Shown piece after piece: positions 54,194-63,276 of a DNA stretch of 64,000 nt. Positions within the stretch are counted from its first letter, which is position 1. Each line of letters begins with the position of its first letter. A program made the position numbers and the translations under genes. A model generated the notes under the pieces. It searched no databases. It worked only from the letters and a program-made list of their open reading frames with translations, and was not told where the DNA came from. Location of the stretch: NCBI RefSeq assembly GCF_007858275.1, contig NZ_VFEV01000035.1:1-64000 (forward strand), written 5' to 3'. This DNA comes from Pseudomonas proteolytica (GTDB taxonomy: Bacteria > Pseudomonadota > Gammaproteobacteria > Pseudomonadales > Pseudomonadaceae).

Positions 54194-55579
54194 TCATTGC
54201 ACAATTGCTTTGCGATAACGGCGCAGCCCAATCAGCACAATAGCAATCAGCCCCAGCACGCCTGCGGCGATCCAGCCCAGGGCGTCGTAACTGAGCAGCG
54301 GTTTTTCGATGCGCCAGTAGCCCTGCTGGTTGAACAGCTGGCGCATGGCCTGATTGGTTTGCGCCAGGCTCACGGCCTTGAGGCGCTTGGCCGGGTCGCG
54401 AAGATGCCCGTCGGCGTAGTCGGCCAAGGCGCCCCAGTAGTAGTCGGCCAGCGCGCTATTGCCCTGCACGGCCCAGGCCTGGCGGTCGATGGCGGCTTGT
54501 TGCAGGCGGCTGAAGGTCGCCGGGTCGAGGCCGTCCTCAAGCAGCCTGGCCTTGAGGCTTTCAAGAACGCGTTCGGCCTCGGGCAGGTTATCGCGGTCAA
54601 GGTCCGCGTTGAGGCTCATGAACCCCACGCCGCCGAGCACTTCGCGCTCGCTCCATGGGCCGTAGGACAGGCCATGCTGCAGGCGCAACTGGCGATACAA
54701 CGCCCAATCCAGGTAGTCCTTGAGCAGGTCGTAGGTGGCATCGTGCTGCTCGTCCAGCGTGGGTTCGGGGAACAACCAGTGCAGCTTGGCGCCATCGCCG
54801 ACCCAGCCACGGATCAGGTCACGATGGGTCGCTGCGGCGCCCAGGGTTTGCGGCAACGCCCGGTGTTCGCTGGGGTCGACCGGCTCGAGTTGGCCGTAGG
54901 TGCGCTCCAGATAGGCCGGCAGCAGTTTGTCGAGGTCGCCGACGATGATCAGGGTCATGTTGTTGGGGGCGTACCAGGCCTGGCGCACGCTCTGCAGTTG
55001 CGTGCGGGTCAGGTGTTCGACTTCGGCCCGCTCGGCGCATTTGAGGCCCAGTTCCACCGCCAGTTGATTGCTGGCGTTATGGCCCAGGTCCTGGCGATCC
55101 AGCAGGCGTTGCAGGTGTGAATAGTGACCCCCATCTTCGCGCTCGACCACCTGCTTGGCGGCGTTGATTGCGGCATCGCTCAGCTCGGTCCGGGTCAGGA
55201 TCGCCTTCAGCAGGTCCAGCACCTTGCGCTGGTTGCGCGCCGGGGCCTCGATGACGAAGGTGGTGTCGGCATTGCTGGTGTAGGCGTTCCACTCCCCGCC
55301 CAGGGCCTGCATCTGTTCTTCCAGCTCGCCTTCGCCGCCGCCATCGATGCCGCTGAACAGCAGGTGTTCCAGCAGGTGCGGCAGTTCTTTGTCTTCGCAA
55401 CTGAAGTCATCCAGGCCTACGCCGACCATCAGGCGGATCGCCACGTGCCCGCGCTCGGTGCCCGGCTTGAGCAGCAATTGCAGGCCGTTGGGCAACATGT
55501 AGCCTTCGACCTGCAAGCGATCAAAGGCAGAGGCGTGGGCCGAGCCTATGAGCAGGCAGGCGAGTAGCAGGCGACGCAT
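54194..55579 (-). CDS. M16-family zinc metallopeptidase, membrane-anchored
   Basis: 461-residue protein with signal peptide (about 1-18), the inverted zinc motif His68-LLE-His72 and the third ligand Glu147, 75 residues on, as in insulysin-type peptidases. A hydrophobic C-terminal helix (about 433-453) with a basic end anchors it to the inner membrane, facing the periplasm. The canonical second half (about 215-420) is present. It may be a processing peptidase; substrate unknown. Confidence 0.9.
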   Translation of the reverse strand: MRRLLLACLLIGSAHASAFDRLQVEGYMLPNGLQLLLKPGTERGHVAIRLMVGVGLDDFSCEDKELPHLLEHLLFSGIDGGGEGELEEQMQALGGEWNAYTSNADTTFVIEAPARNQRKVLDLLKAILTRTELSDAAINAAKQVVEREDGGHYSHLQRLLDRQDLGHNASNQLAVELGLKCAERAEVEHLTRTQLQSVRQAWYAPNNMTLIIVGDLDKLLPAYLERTYGQLEPVDPSEHRALPQTLGAAATHRDLIRGWVGDGAKLHWLFPEPTLDEQHDATYDLLKDYLDWALYRQLRLQHGLSYGPWSEREVLGGVGFMSLNADLDRDNLPEAERVLESLKARLLEDGLDPATFSRLQQAAIDRQAWAVQGNSALADYYWGALADYADGHLRDPAKRLKAVSLAQTNQAMRQLFNQQGYWRIEKPLLSYDALGWIAAGVLGLIAIVLIGLRRYRKAIVQ

Positions 55580-55623
55580 AGCGGGGTTCCTAGCGAGCAA
55601 TAACGGTTGAAACTGGCTTTTTG

Positions 55624-55645
55624 CGGGAGCGGGCTCCTACATTGG
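55624..55645. repeat. Decayed REP fragment
   Basis: GCGGGAGCGGGCTCCTACATT is a shortened REP-like unit with the central part missing, between the M16 peptidase gene and the Na/Pi gene. Confidence 0.4.
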
Positions 55646-55687
55646 GTAGGTGGTGTTTTTAACTGACTCCCGGGGTGTGCGGTTCGT

Positions 55688-57346
55688 TCAGGGCGAATGG
55701 GTTATGTCGGCAATATTGTCCACCGCCAACGCACCGGTCTCGGAGGTTTCCAGCACGACATAAGCACTGCTGCAAAACAACGAGTTCAGGCGCTTCATGT
55801 CGGCAATCAGCTCCAGGTGCAGGGAACTGGTCTCGATGCTTTGCACGATTTTGCGTTGCAGGCGGCTGACGTGGGCATGGGCCAGGCGCCGTTCCTGGGC
55901 GCGGAAGCGGCGCTTCTCGCGCAGCAACTGGCGGGCGCTTTCCGGGTCGGCGCTGAGGAACACCGACAGGCCCAGGCGCAGGTTGGAGATCAACTGGCTA
56001 TGCAGGCCGGCCAGTTCTTCGAGCCCGACTTCGGAAAACGAGCGGCGCTGGGAGGTTTTCTGCTGCTGGACCTTGCGCAGCATACGTTCGATCAAGTCGC
56101 CGGCCAGCTTCAGGTTGATCGACAGCTCGATGATTTCGGCCCAGCGCCGGCTGTCGTGCTCGCTGAGATCTTCGCGGGGCATTTGCGCCAGATACAGCTT
56201 GATCGCACTGTAGAGTGCCTCGACGTCATCACTGAGGCTGCGCATTTCCTGGGTGATGGCGGTTTGTTTGCCGCGCAGCACTTCCAGCATGGCGGTCAGC
56301 ATGTTGTCGATCAGGTCCCCCAGGCGCAGGGTTTCCCGTGCGGCGTTGGCCAGGGCCAGGCTCGGGGTGGTCAGCGCCGTCGGGTCCAGATGACGGGGCT
56401 TGGCCAGGCCATTGGCCTCCGGGCGCTCCGGCAGCAGCCAGGCACACAGGCGCGCCATCGGGCCGATGGTGGGCAGCAGGATCAGGCAGCGGGTGACGTT
56501 GTAGAGCAGGTGAAAGGTAATGACCATGCCTTGGGCGCTGTAGTCCAGGGTGTCCATCCACAGCACCAGCGGGTCCAGGACAGGAATGATCAGCAGCAGG
56601 CCGATCAGCTTGTACAGCAGGCTGCCCAGGGCCACTTGGCGGCCGGCGGCGTTTTGCATGCTGGTGCTGAGGAACGCCAGGACGCCGCTGCCGATATTGG
56701 CCCCGATCACCAGGCCGATGGCCACATGCAGGCCAATCACCCCGGCACCGGCCAGGGTTGCGGTCAGCAGCACGGCGGCCAGGCTGGAGTAGGAAATCAT
56801 CGCAAACAACGCGCCCACCAGGGCGTCGAGCAGGATGTCACCGGTCAGCGAGGCGAACAGCACCTTGACGCCCTGGGCCTGGGTAATCGGCCCGGCGGCT
56901 TCGACAATCAGTTGCAGGGCGAGAATGATCAGGCCCAGGCCGATACCGACCCGGCCCATCTGCCCGGCGCGCGTCTGTTTGCGCGACAGGAAGAAGATCA
57001 CCCCGAGAAAGATCAGCAGCGGCGACAGCCAGGACAGATCCAGGGTCAGCACCCGTGCCATCAGCGCGGTACCGACATCGGCGCCGAGCATGGTCGCCAG
57101 GGCGGGCGTCAGGCCCATCAGGCCCTGGCCGACAAACGAGGTCACCAGCATCGCCGTGGCGTTGCTGCTTTGCACCATGGCGGTGACCAGGATCCCGGCA
57201 ATGAACGCCAGCCAGCGTCTGGCCATGTTCTGCCCGATGACTTGGCGCAAGTTGGAGCCGTAGACCCGCAGGATGCCGGTACGGACGATGTGCGTGCCCC
57301 AGATCAGCAAGGTCACGGCGGAAAGAAGATTGAGCAGGGTCAGCAT
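55688..57346 (-). CDS. Na+/Pi cotransporter family protein with PhoU-like tail
   Basis: 552-residue membrane protein: two NptA/PF02690 repeats (about 1-310, each with GxxxTALMAR or NIGSGVLAF-like QSS loops) followed by a cytoplasmic helical PhoU-like region (about 340-545). Likely sodium-driven phosphate transport or a regulatory role in phosphate balance. Start chosen at 57346 (MLTLLNLLSAVTLL). Confidence 0.92.
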   Translation of the reverse strand: MLTLLNLLSAVTLLIWGTHIVRTGILRVYGSNLRQVIGQNMARRWLAFIAGILVTAMVQSSNATAMLVTSFVGQGLMGLTPALATMLGADVGTALMARVLTLDLSWLSPLLIFLGVIFFLSRKQTRAGQMGRVGIGLGLIILALQLIVEAAGPITQAQGVKVLFASLTGDILLDALVGALFAMISYSSLAAVLLTATLAGAGVIGLHVAIGLVIGANIGSGVLAFLSTSMQNAAGRQVALGSLLYKLIGLLLIIPVLDPLVLWMDTLDYSAQGMVITFHLLYNVTRCLILLPTIGPMARLCAWLLPERPEANGLAKPRHLDPTALTTPSLALANAARETLRLGDLIDNMLTAMLEVLRGKQTAITQEMRSLSDDVEALYSAIKLYLAQMPREDLSEHDSRRWAEIIELSINLKLAGDLIERMLRKVQQQKTSQRRSFSEVGLEELAGLHSQLISNLRLGLSVFLSADPESARQLLREKRRFRAQERRLAHAHVSRLQRKIVQSIETSSLHLELIADMKRLNSLFCSSAYVVLETSETGALAVDNIADITHSP

Positions 57347-57522
57347 GCTCGGCCCCCTGTATTGAGTCGTGCTCCAAGTGGAGCAAAAAGTGCCGCGTGC
57401 CGTTTTGTGTTGTGTACTTAAGCTGTAGTTGGCGAACGGCCTGTGCGCCAGCATCGCATAGCTAAAGTCGGCTTTGAAACAAAACTGTCATGAAATCAGC
57501 TTTTTGCAGGCGCCTGAAACGA

Positions 57523-57624
57523 CTGTAGGAGCGAGCATGCTCGCGAAGAACTCAAGGGCAGCGCGTGCAATCAGGCAGCACGCGTTACCGTTGGCGTTTT
57601 TCGCGAGCACGCTCGCTCCTACAG
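57523..57624. repeat. REP doublet, GTAGGAGCGAGC family
   Basis: Arms CTGTAGGAGCGAGCATGCTC and the inverse of its near copy; the loop is more diverged than in the other members of this family. It lies upstream of the Na/Pi gene and downstream of the TerC gene. Confidence 0.9.
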
Positions 57625-57638
57625 GTGTTGCCCGCGGG

Positions 57639-58406
57639 TTATTGGCCCGGGATGTCCTTGCGCAGTTTCACAGGATCCTGCTGCTTTTTCTTTTTCGCGA
57701 TGGCGGTCCGCATCTTGATGTTGACCGCTTCTACCGCCAGGGAGAACGCCATGGCGAAGTACACGTAGCCTTTTGGCACATGCACGTCGAAGGATTCGGC
57801 GATCAGCACGGTACCCACGATCAGCAGGAACGACAGCGCGAGCATTTTCAGCGATGGGTGCTTGTCGATGAACTCGCTGATGGTGCCTGCGGCCAGCATC
57901 ATCACCAGGACCGCGACGATGATCGCAGCAACCATGACCGGTACGTGGGAAACCATGCCCACGGCGGTAATCACCGAGTCCAGGGAGAACACGATATCGA
58001 TGATGGCGATCTGGATGATGGTGTAGATGAACTTGCCACCCTTGCCTTTCGGCTCGTCATGGGTTTCGTCTTCACCTTCCAGGGCGTGGTACATCTCCTG
58101 GGAGCTTTTCCACAGCAGGAACAGGCCGCCGAAGAACAGGATCATGTCGCGGCCGGAAATACCCTGGCCGAACACCACGAACAGGTCGGCGGTCAGTTGC
58201 ATGACCCAGGTGATCGACAGCAGCAGCAGGATCCGGGTGATCATGGCCAGGGCCAGGCCGAAGATCCGGGTGCGCGCTTGCATATGCTTGGGCATACGGC
58301 TGACCAGGATCGAAATCATGATGATGTTATCGATACCCAGAACGATCTCAAGAGCCGTCAGGGTGAAGAAGGCAATCCAGATCTCCGGATTGGTCAGCCA
58401 TTCCAT
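57639..58406 (-). CDS. TerC-family integral membrane protein
   Basis: 255-residue protein with about seven helices and conserved acidic helices (EIVLGIDNIIMISI and DIVFSLDSVITAVG), the TerC/Alx signature linked to tellurite resistance and manganese export. A basic Lys/Gln-rich C-terminus follows. No yybP-ykoY riboswitch is visible in the 65-base gap upstream, which instead contains a GC-rich hairpin (CGCCGGC/GCCGGCG). Confidence 0.92.
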   Translation of the reverse strand: MEWLTNPEIWIAFFTLTALEIVLGIDNIIMISILVSRMPKHMQARTRIFGLALAMITRILLLLSITWVMQLTADLFVVFGQGISGRDMILFFGGLFLLWKSSQEMYHALEGEDETHDEPKGKGGKFIYTIIQIAIIDIVFSLDSVITAVGMVSHVPVMVAAIIVAVLVMMLAAGTISEFIDKHPSLKMLALSFLLIVGTVLIAESFDVHVPKGYVYFAMAFSLAVEAVNIKMRTAIAKKKKQQDPVKLRKDIPGQ

Positions 58407-58471
58407 ATGTGTTCCTTTGCGCGAGTGTTAGACCGCGCCGGCAGGAGGGCCGGCGCAGTGGGTTGTTACGA

Positions 58472-59779
58472 TTATAGAGTGCTGAACAGCGGGAATGTGC
58501 CCAACAGCAATGCGGCGACCATTATGCACAGGCACACCAGCACTGCCCACTTCAGGGTGAAGCGCTGGTGATCGCCAAATTCGATACCGGCCAGGGCCAC
58601 CAGCAGGTAAGTCGACGGCACCAGCGGGCTGAGCAAGTGGACCGGCTGGCCAACAATCGAGGCACGGCCCATTTCTGCGGCGGTGATGCCGTAGTGGCTG
58701 GCGGCTTCGGCCAGTACTGGCAATACGCCGTAGTAGAACGCATCGTTGGACATGAAGAAGGTGAACGGCATGCTCACCAGCGCGGTGATCACCGCCAGGT
58801 ACGGGCCAAGGGCTTCAGGGATGACGGCCAGCAGGCTCTTGGACATGGCGTCGACCATGCCGGTGCCCGACAGAATGCCGGTGAAAATACCTGCCGCGAA
58901 GATCAGGCCGACCACTGCCAGCACGCTGCCCGAGTGGGCGGCAACGCGGTCTTTCTGCTGTTGCAGGCACGGGTAGTTGACGATCATCGCGATACTGAAG
59001 GCCACCATGAACAGCACCGGCAGCGGCAACAGGCCGGCGATCAGGGTGCACATCAGGGCCAGGGTCAGGGCGCCGTTGAACCAGATCAGTTTCGGGCGAC
59101 GGGCATCCGGGAACTGCGAGACGCTGATTTCGCTGTGATCGATTTCATCGCCTTGCAGGTGCAGTACGCCGAGTCGGGCACGTTCGCGCAGGCCGTACAT
59201 ATAGGCAATCACCAGGATGGCCACTACGCCGGCGGCCATGGCGGGGATCATCGGTACGAAGATGTCCGATGGGTCCACGTGCAGGGCACTGGCGGCGCGA
59301 GCGGTCGGGCCGCCCCAGGGGGTCATGTTCATCACGCCACCGGCGAGGATGATCAGGCCGGCCATGATTCGCGGGCTCATGCCGATGCGCTTGTACAGCG
59401 GCAGCATGGCGGCCACGCAGATCATGTAGGTGGTGGCGCCGTCACCGTCCAGAGACACCACCAGCGCCAGCACGGCAGTACCGACCGAGACTTTCAGCGG
59501 GTCGCCCTTGACCAGCTTGAGGATCTTGCGCACGGCCGGGTCAAACAGGCCGGAGTCGATCATCAAGGCAAAGTAGAGGATGGCAAACATCAGCATCACG
59601 CCGGTAGGCGCCAGCTTGGTGATGCCTTCGAGCATCATCGGGCCGATCTTCGGCGCAAAGCCACCGAACAGCGCGAACAGGATAGGCACGATGATCAGGG
59701 CGATCAGCGCCGAGAGGCGCTTGGTCATGATCAGGAACATGAACGTGATGACCATGGCAAAGCCAAGGAAAGTCAGCAT
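58472..59779 (-). CDS. Citrate-metal:proton symporter, CitMHS family
   Basis: 435-residue inner membrane transporter with about twelve helices. Family features: SLDGDGATTYMICVAAMLPLY and NMTPWGGPTARAASAL in the first half and IVGQPVHLLSPLVPSTYLLVALA near the end. CitMHS proteins import citrate complexed with magnesium or another divalent ion. No regulator gene is adjacent. Confidence 0.92.
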   Translation of the reverse strand: MLTFLGFAMVITFMFLIMTKRLSALIALIIVPILFALFGGFAPKIGPMMLEGITKLAPTGVMLMFAILYFALMIDSGLFDPAVRKILKLVKGDPLKVSVGTAVLALVVSLDGDGATTYMICVAAMLPLYKRIGMSPRIMAGLIILAGGVMNMTPWGGPTARAASALHVDPSDIFVPMIPAMAAGVVAILVIAYMYGLRERARLGVLHLQGDEIDHSEISVSQFPDARRPKLIWFNGALTLALMCTLIAGLLPLPVLFMVAFSIAMIVNYPCLQQQKDRVAAHSGSVLAVVGLIFAAGIFTGILSGTGMVDAMSKSLLAVIPEALGPYLAVITALVSMPFTFFMSNDAFYYGVLPVLAEAASHYGITAAEMGRASIVGQPVHLLSPLVPSTYLLVALAGIEFGDHQRFTLKWAVLVCLCIMVAALLLGTFPLFSTL

Positions 59780-60155
59780 AGGAATACTCCAGGCGTAGCG
59801 CGGCTAGGGAATGGCGAACCGGGTTGGGGTCAGCGCAGAACGAAAAGCGCGAGGCGTACGGGGGGAGTCGGGAAAAACAGGCGGGTACGAGCGGACATCA
59901 GCATCACCATTGTTGTTGTTAATTGGGCCCCTGGGCATGAAAACGCTCAGGTTGGCCAACCGGTCTATTGCCGGTAGTGAGGGCGATCCTAATCGCGAAA
60001 GCTTTCAGCCAGCTTTCGCTGGAAAAACAGGTTTCAGGTGGATGAGGTTCACTGTAGGAGCGAGCTTGCTCGCGAAGGTCGTGAACGATAAGGCGCTTTT
60101 GCCGGGTAAACGCGGTATGTTCGGGTTTTTCGCGAGCACGCTCGCTCCTACGGTT
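59780..60155. other. Gap upstream of CitMHS, mostly a REP doublet
   Basis: 376 bases. The part near 59780 should hold the CitMHS promoter. A short inverted repeat GCGAAAGCT/AGCTTTCGC lies at 59995-60019 and a REP doublet at 60052-60153. No credible gene. Confidence 0.65.
60052..60153. repeat. REP doublet, GTAGGAGCGAGC family
   Basis: Arms CTGTAGGAGCGAGCTTGCTC and the inverse of its near copy, loop with CGTGAACGATAAGGCG. The right arm ends 2 bases before the stop codon of the DUF4105 gene. Confidence 0.92.
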
Positions 60156-62117
60156 TTAAGGCAGTTGCAGCCCGCCAGCGGCCTTGTGCAGCGCGCGCAG
60201 ATGTTCGCCAACCTGCTTGAGATTGGCCTCGCAGGCGGCAATTTCTGCCGCGCGCGAAGGTTCCAGCAGCGCCCTCACCTCTTTATCCAGGTCGCCGGTC
60301 AACGATTGCAGCTGTTTCTGGCGCAAGGCGCTTTCTGATTCCAGGCGCTGCCACTCCTTGGGTTGGGGCAATCCATAACCGCTGCTGCCGAGCAGTTCCG
60401 CCGGGCGGCTGAGGAAGCCGCTGTTGGCAAGGATCTGCTGCAGCGTGGCATCGGCCTTGGCCATGCCGCCGTTCTTCAGTTCACGGGCGCCGAGGTAGCG
60501 TTGCTTGACCTCGTCCTGGGCGAGCATCAGTTGCTTGCGAAAGCTGGCCTGTTCCAGCAGCAGCAATGCGGCGCTGGTGCGCAGGTCGGCCTTGTCGAAC
60601 CACACCCTGCGTTGCTCGGCGCTCAAGGTCAGCCAGTCTTCGACCTGGGTCTGCGGGATCGGCAGGTGCTTCTTCAGCACCTCGAACATCGCCTGGTAGC
60701 GCTCACGGAAGGAGTCGAAGTGATAGCCCAGGCGCAAGGCCTCACGGCGGTCGTCCAGCACGCTGGTGTCGGCCAGCCCACGGGCCTTGAGGACTTCCAG
60801 CAAACCATTGGGGGTGATGTTGTCCAAGGCTGTCAGTTGCGGGTTGGCGCTGCCGCTGCGCAGCAGTTTCAGGCCTTCGACGGCGCAGTTGTTGGAGAGG
60901 AAGTAGTAATTGCCGTCGTAGCTCCAATGCATTTCGGCGGCGTGTTCGACGGTGTCGTTGATCTCCTGGCGCGTGAGAATAAGGGGCACGGAAGCCAGGC
61001 CACGCAGTTCGGTCTTGGTGTATTCGTCGATCACCTGGGCCAGGGGCAGTACGAACAGGCGCGATGGGTACTTGCCTACCAGGCCGTCCCAACTCGACAG
61101 TTGTACGTCGCCGACAAATGCGCGGTAGGACAACACCAGGTGCTGGTCCAGGTCCAGGCGGCAATCCGGGCCACGTGGGCGGCCCGGCGCACAGATCACC
61201 AGGCGCAGCATGCTGTGGCCCCAGCGGCTCACCAGGTTCTGGTTGGCTTCGGCCAGCAGGTAGTCGATGGCGTAAACGCGCTCCGGGTCGACCTGGCCCA
61301 GGGGCGTCTTGGCAAAATCGTTACCGGCATTGAGGAAGGCGAAGGTGTTGGCGCAAGCGTCCTTGGCTGGCGGGGCCCAGCCGAAGTGTTGCTGGTAGTA
61401 ACGGTACAGCGCGGGACGGCGGCAGGCGTAGCTCGGGTCAAGGAGGAAGTACTCCATGTTGACCGCGACGAATTCCTTGGGGTTGGTGATTTCGTACAGA
61501 TCCGGGCTGCGGGCCACTTGCCGATTGTGCTGCTCGCGCTCGCCACGGCGGCCGACGTATTGCGGCCAGCCGGCCAGGTCAAGCAAGCGTGGATCGTCGC
61601 TGAGCGTGAAGCGCCGGTCATTCTGGCCACGGCATTGATCGGGCAGGCCAACCAGGCCGGTGATGTTGTTCTGGCGGCTGCAGCGTCGGATCAACGAGCG
61701 CTGGTCCGTGGGCCACAGGCGCGCGCGATCATAGATATGGGTCAGTTCATGCAGAACGGTCGCGAGCAGTTCTCTGCGCACGGTACCGTGGGGGCGCTGG
61801 GTCTGTTGGGTGGCGGCGGTGCCGTCAGTAAGGCTGGCCAGCAGTTTGCGATTGAGGTCCAGTTCAGCGACCAGCGACGCCTGGCCATAGGCATTGGCGG
61901 GCATGTCGTCGGTCCAGCCGACGTCGATGCGCCGGTCCAGTTGCTCGATGAAGCGCGGCGGCAGCGCCTGCATCGCTTCATCCAGCAATGCCTGGCTGGC
62001 CTGCTGTTGGGCCGGGCTCAAGCCGTCGGTCTTGAGCCGCAGTTGCAGGCTGGCCTGGGCGGCGCTGGCAGCCAGCAGTACCGTCGCAGCCAATAGCCAG
62101 GCGGTGAAGCGCCTCAC
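60156..62117 (-). CDS. DUF4105 (Lnb-like) protein with an N-terminal HExxH half
   Basis: 653-residue exported protein: signal peptide about 1-22. The first half holds a zinc-peptidase-like motif His123-Glu124-LT-His127 and, 88-95 residues on, NPKEFVAVNMEYF (Glu215 or Glu222 as possible third ligand), reminiscent of MtfA-type gluzincins. The second half is DUF4105, with RWGHSMLRL (His301) and NNCAVEGLK (Cys411), the His/Cys pair of the Lnb/NlpC-P60-like fold. The last 100 residues are helical. Its ATG overlaps the stop of the first DUF2388 gene (ATGA). Enzymatic role not known. Confidence 0.85.
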   Translation of the reverse strand: MRRFTAWLLAATVLLAASAAQASLQLRLKTDGLSPAQQQASQALLDEAMQALPPRFIEQLDRRIDVGWTDDMPANAYGQASLVAELDLNRKLLASLTDGTAATQQTQRPHGTVRRELLATVLHELTHIYDRARLWPTDQRSLIRRCSRQNNITGLVGLPDQCRGQNDRRFTLSDDPRLLDLAGWPQYVGRRGEREQHNRQVARSPDLYEITNPKEFVAVNMEYFLLDPSYACRRPALYRYYQQHFGWAPPAKDACANTFAFLNAGNDFAKTPLGQVDPERVYAIDYLLAEANQNLVSRWGHSMLRLVICAPGRPRGPDCRLDLDQHLVLSYRAFVGDVQLSSWDGLVGKYPSRLFVLPLAQVIDEYTKTELRGLASVPLILTRQEINDTVEHAAEMHWSYDGNYYFLSNNCAVEGLKLLRSGSANPQLTALDNITPNGLLEVLKARGLADTSVLDDRREALRLGYHFDSFRERYQAMFEVLKKHLPIPQTQVEDWLTLSAEQRRVWFDKADLRTSAALLLLEQASFRKQLMLAQDEVKQRYLGARELKNGGMAKADATLQQILANSGFLSRPAELLGSSGYGLPQPKEWQRLESESALRQKQLQSLTGDLDKEVRALLEPSRAAEIAACEANLKQVGEHLRALHKAAGGLQLP

Positions 62118-62434
62118 AATGCGAGGATGGCTTCGGCGAGGACCTGGTCGCTGGCGTCGCGGGCTTCTGGCACGCGGGTTCGCAGGGTGTCGAAGGCGGC
62201 CTCCAGTTGCGCGCCGCGGATATCGCCATTGCTGGCGACAAAGCTGGCCGCGTCATCGTGGGCTGCGCGCACGACTTTGGAGTCACGGATGGAGGTGGTG
62301 GTGTCCGAGGTGAAATCAATGGTGCGGCCGAAAGCACGAACAATGATGTTACTGGTGGCCACGAGGGTTTGTGCCTGGGCGATATCTGCCAGCAGGAACA
62401 GGCCGAGAGCAGCTGCGATCAACGGGCGACGCAT
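62114..62434 (-). CDS. DUF2388 small exported protein, copy 1
   Basis: 106-residue protein with signal peptide (about 1-22, ending AQA-QT). Conserved DUF2388 core: DSKVVRAAHDDAASFVASNG, then RGAQLEAAFDTLR and a C-terminal LAEAILAL. Its stop overlaps the DUF4105 start. Function unknown; it is one of three paralogs in this cluster. Confidence 0.88.
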   Translation of the reverse strand: MRRPLIAAALGLFLLADIAQAQTLVATSNIIVRAFGRTIDFTSDTTTSIRDSKVVRAAHDDAASFVASNGDIRGAQLEAAFDTLRTRVPEARDASDQVLAEAILAL

Positions 62435-62460
62435 GGAATGACTCCAAAAGGTAAAGATGA

Positions 62461-62769
62461 TTATTGGACGAGAATTGCCTGGGCCAGTTCAAGGTCACTG
62501 GACTTAAGTTTTGGCTCGGTGCGACGCAGGTAATCCAGCGCGCTCTCCAGCCGGGCGCCCCGCCATTGGCCGTCAGTGGCAATAAACACAGCAGCGTCAT
62601 CCTGGGCTGCCAGTATCAATTTACGATCGAACGGCGCCGAGGTCACTTTGCTGGTGGCATAAGCACTGGCAACGACGCCTTGGGTGGACAGATCAAAGGC
62701 CTGGGCCGGAGGGGCGCCGCAGATGGCAAATACTGTGGGAGCAATCAACAAACGGTATGAAAAAGCCAT
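62461..62769 (-). CDS. DUF2388 small exported protein, copy 2 (divergent)
   Basis: 102-residue member of the same family with signal peptide about 1-25 (PPAQA-FD). The core is more diverged than in the other two: LILAAQDDAAVFIATDG, RGARLESALDYLR and ELAQAILVQ. It starts at the ATG at 62769 and lies 26 bases upstream of copy 1. Confidence 0.85.
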   Translation of the reverse strand: MAFSYRLLIAPTVFAICGAPPAQAFDLSTQGVVASAYATSKVTSAPFDRKLILAAQDDAAVFIATDGQWRGARLESALDYLRRTEPKLKSSDLELAQAILVQ

Positions 62770-62842
62770 GGGACTCGACAACTGAAAACGAGCGCCAAGG
62801 CTAGCGCAATGCCCGGGCGAGAGCCAGCGAGCAGGCCGACTA

Positions 62843-62945
62843 CTGTAGAAGCGAGCTTGCTCGCGAAGAACCTGAGAGCGCAGTGTTTGAGCAGTGAGCC
62901 CCGCGTTATCGTTCGCGATCTTCGCGAGCAAGCTCGCTCCTACAG
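62843..62945. repeat. REP doublet inside the DUF2388 cluster
   Basis: Arms CTGTAGAAGCGAGCTTGCTC and the inverse of its near copy, with CGCGTTATCGTTCGCG, the inverse of the family loop sequence, so it is inserted in the opposite orientation. It separates copies 2 and 3. Confidence 0.9.
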
Positions 62946-62955
62946 TGAGTCAAGG

Positions 62956-63276
62956 TCAGATGGCCAGGATCGCCTGGGCCAGTTGCGCGTCGGTGGCGGT
63001 GTTGAGTTGGGGGGCTTGCTGGCGGATCTGCGCCAGGGCGTTTTCCAGCTTCACGCCACGGATCGCGCCTTGGCTGGCAACGAAGCTGGCGGCATCGTCG
63101 CGTGCTGCACGCACGACTTTATTGTCGCGAAGGGACGAGGTGGCATCGGAGGTGGCGTCGGAAGTGGCTTTGAGCGCGCCCACGATCGAGTCGGTGGTCA
63201 CGATCAGGCTGGTGGCGCTGGCATTGGCAGCAACGGCAAGCAGGGCTGCAGCGCTTAGCAAACGAAGACGGGACAT
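62956..63276 (-). CDS. DUF2388 small exported protein, copy 3
   Basis: 106-residue protein, signal peptide about 1-21 (ASA-TS). Core: DNKVVRAARDDAASFVASQG, RGVKLENALAQIR and LAQAILAI. Closest of the three to copy 1. First gene of the cluster reading towards DUF4105; its upstream gap has two direct AAYTGTACTGGT repeats. Confidence 0.88.
   Translation of the reverse strand: MSRLRLLSAAALLAVAANASATSLIVTTDSIVGALKATSDATSDATSSLRDNKVVRAARDDAASFVASQGAIRGVKLENALAQIRQQAPQLNTATDAQLAQAILAI

Noticed and set aside
58407..58471. Manganese riboswitch (yybP-ykoY) upstream of the TerC gene
   Set aside because: The gap is only 65 bases and contains just a GC-rich hairpin; the conserved riboswitch core is not seen.
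59811..60338. 175-codon plus-strand frame across the CitMHS upstream gap
   Set aside because: It runs through a REP doublet and into the 3' end of the DUF4105 gene in antisense, with no ribosome binding site.
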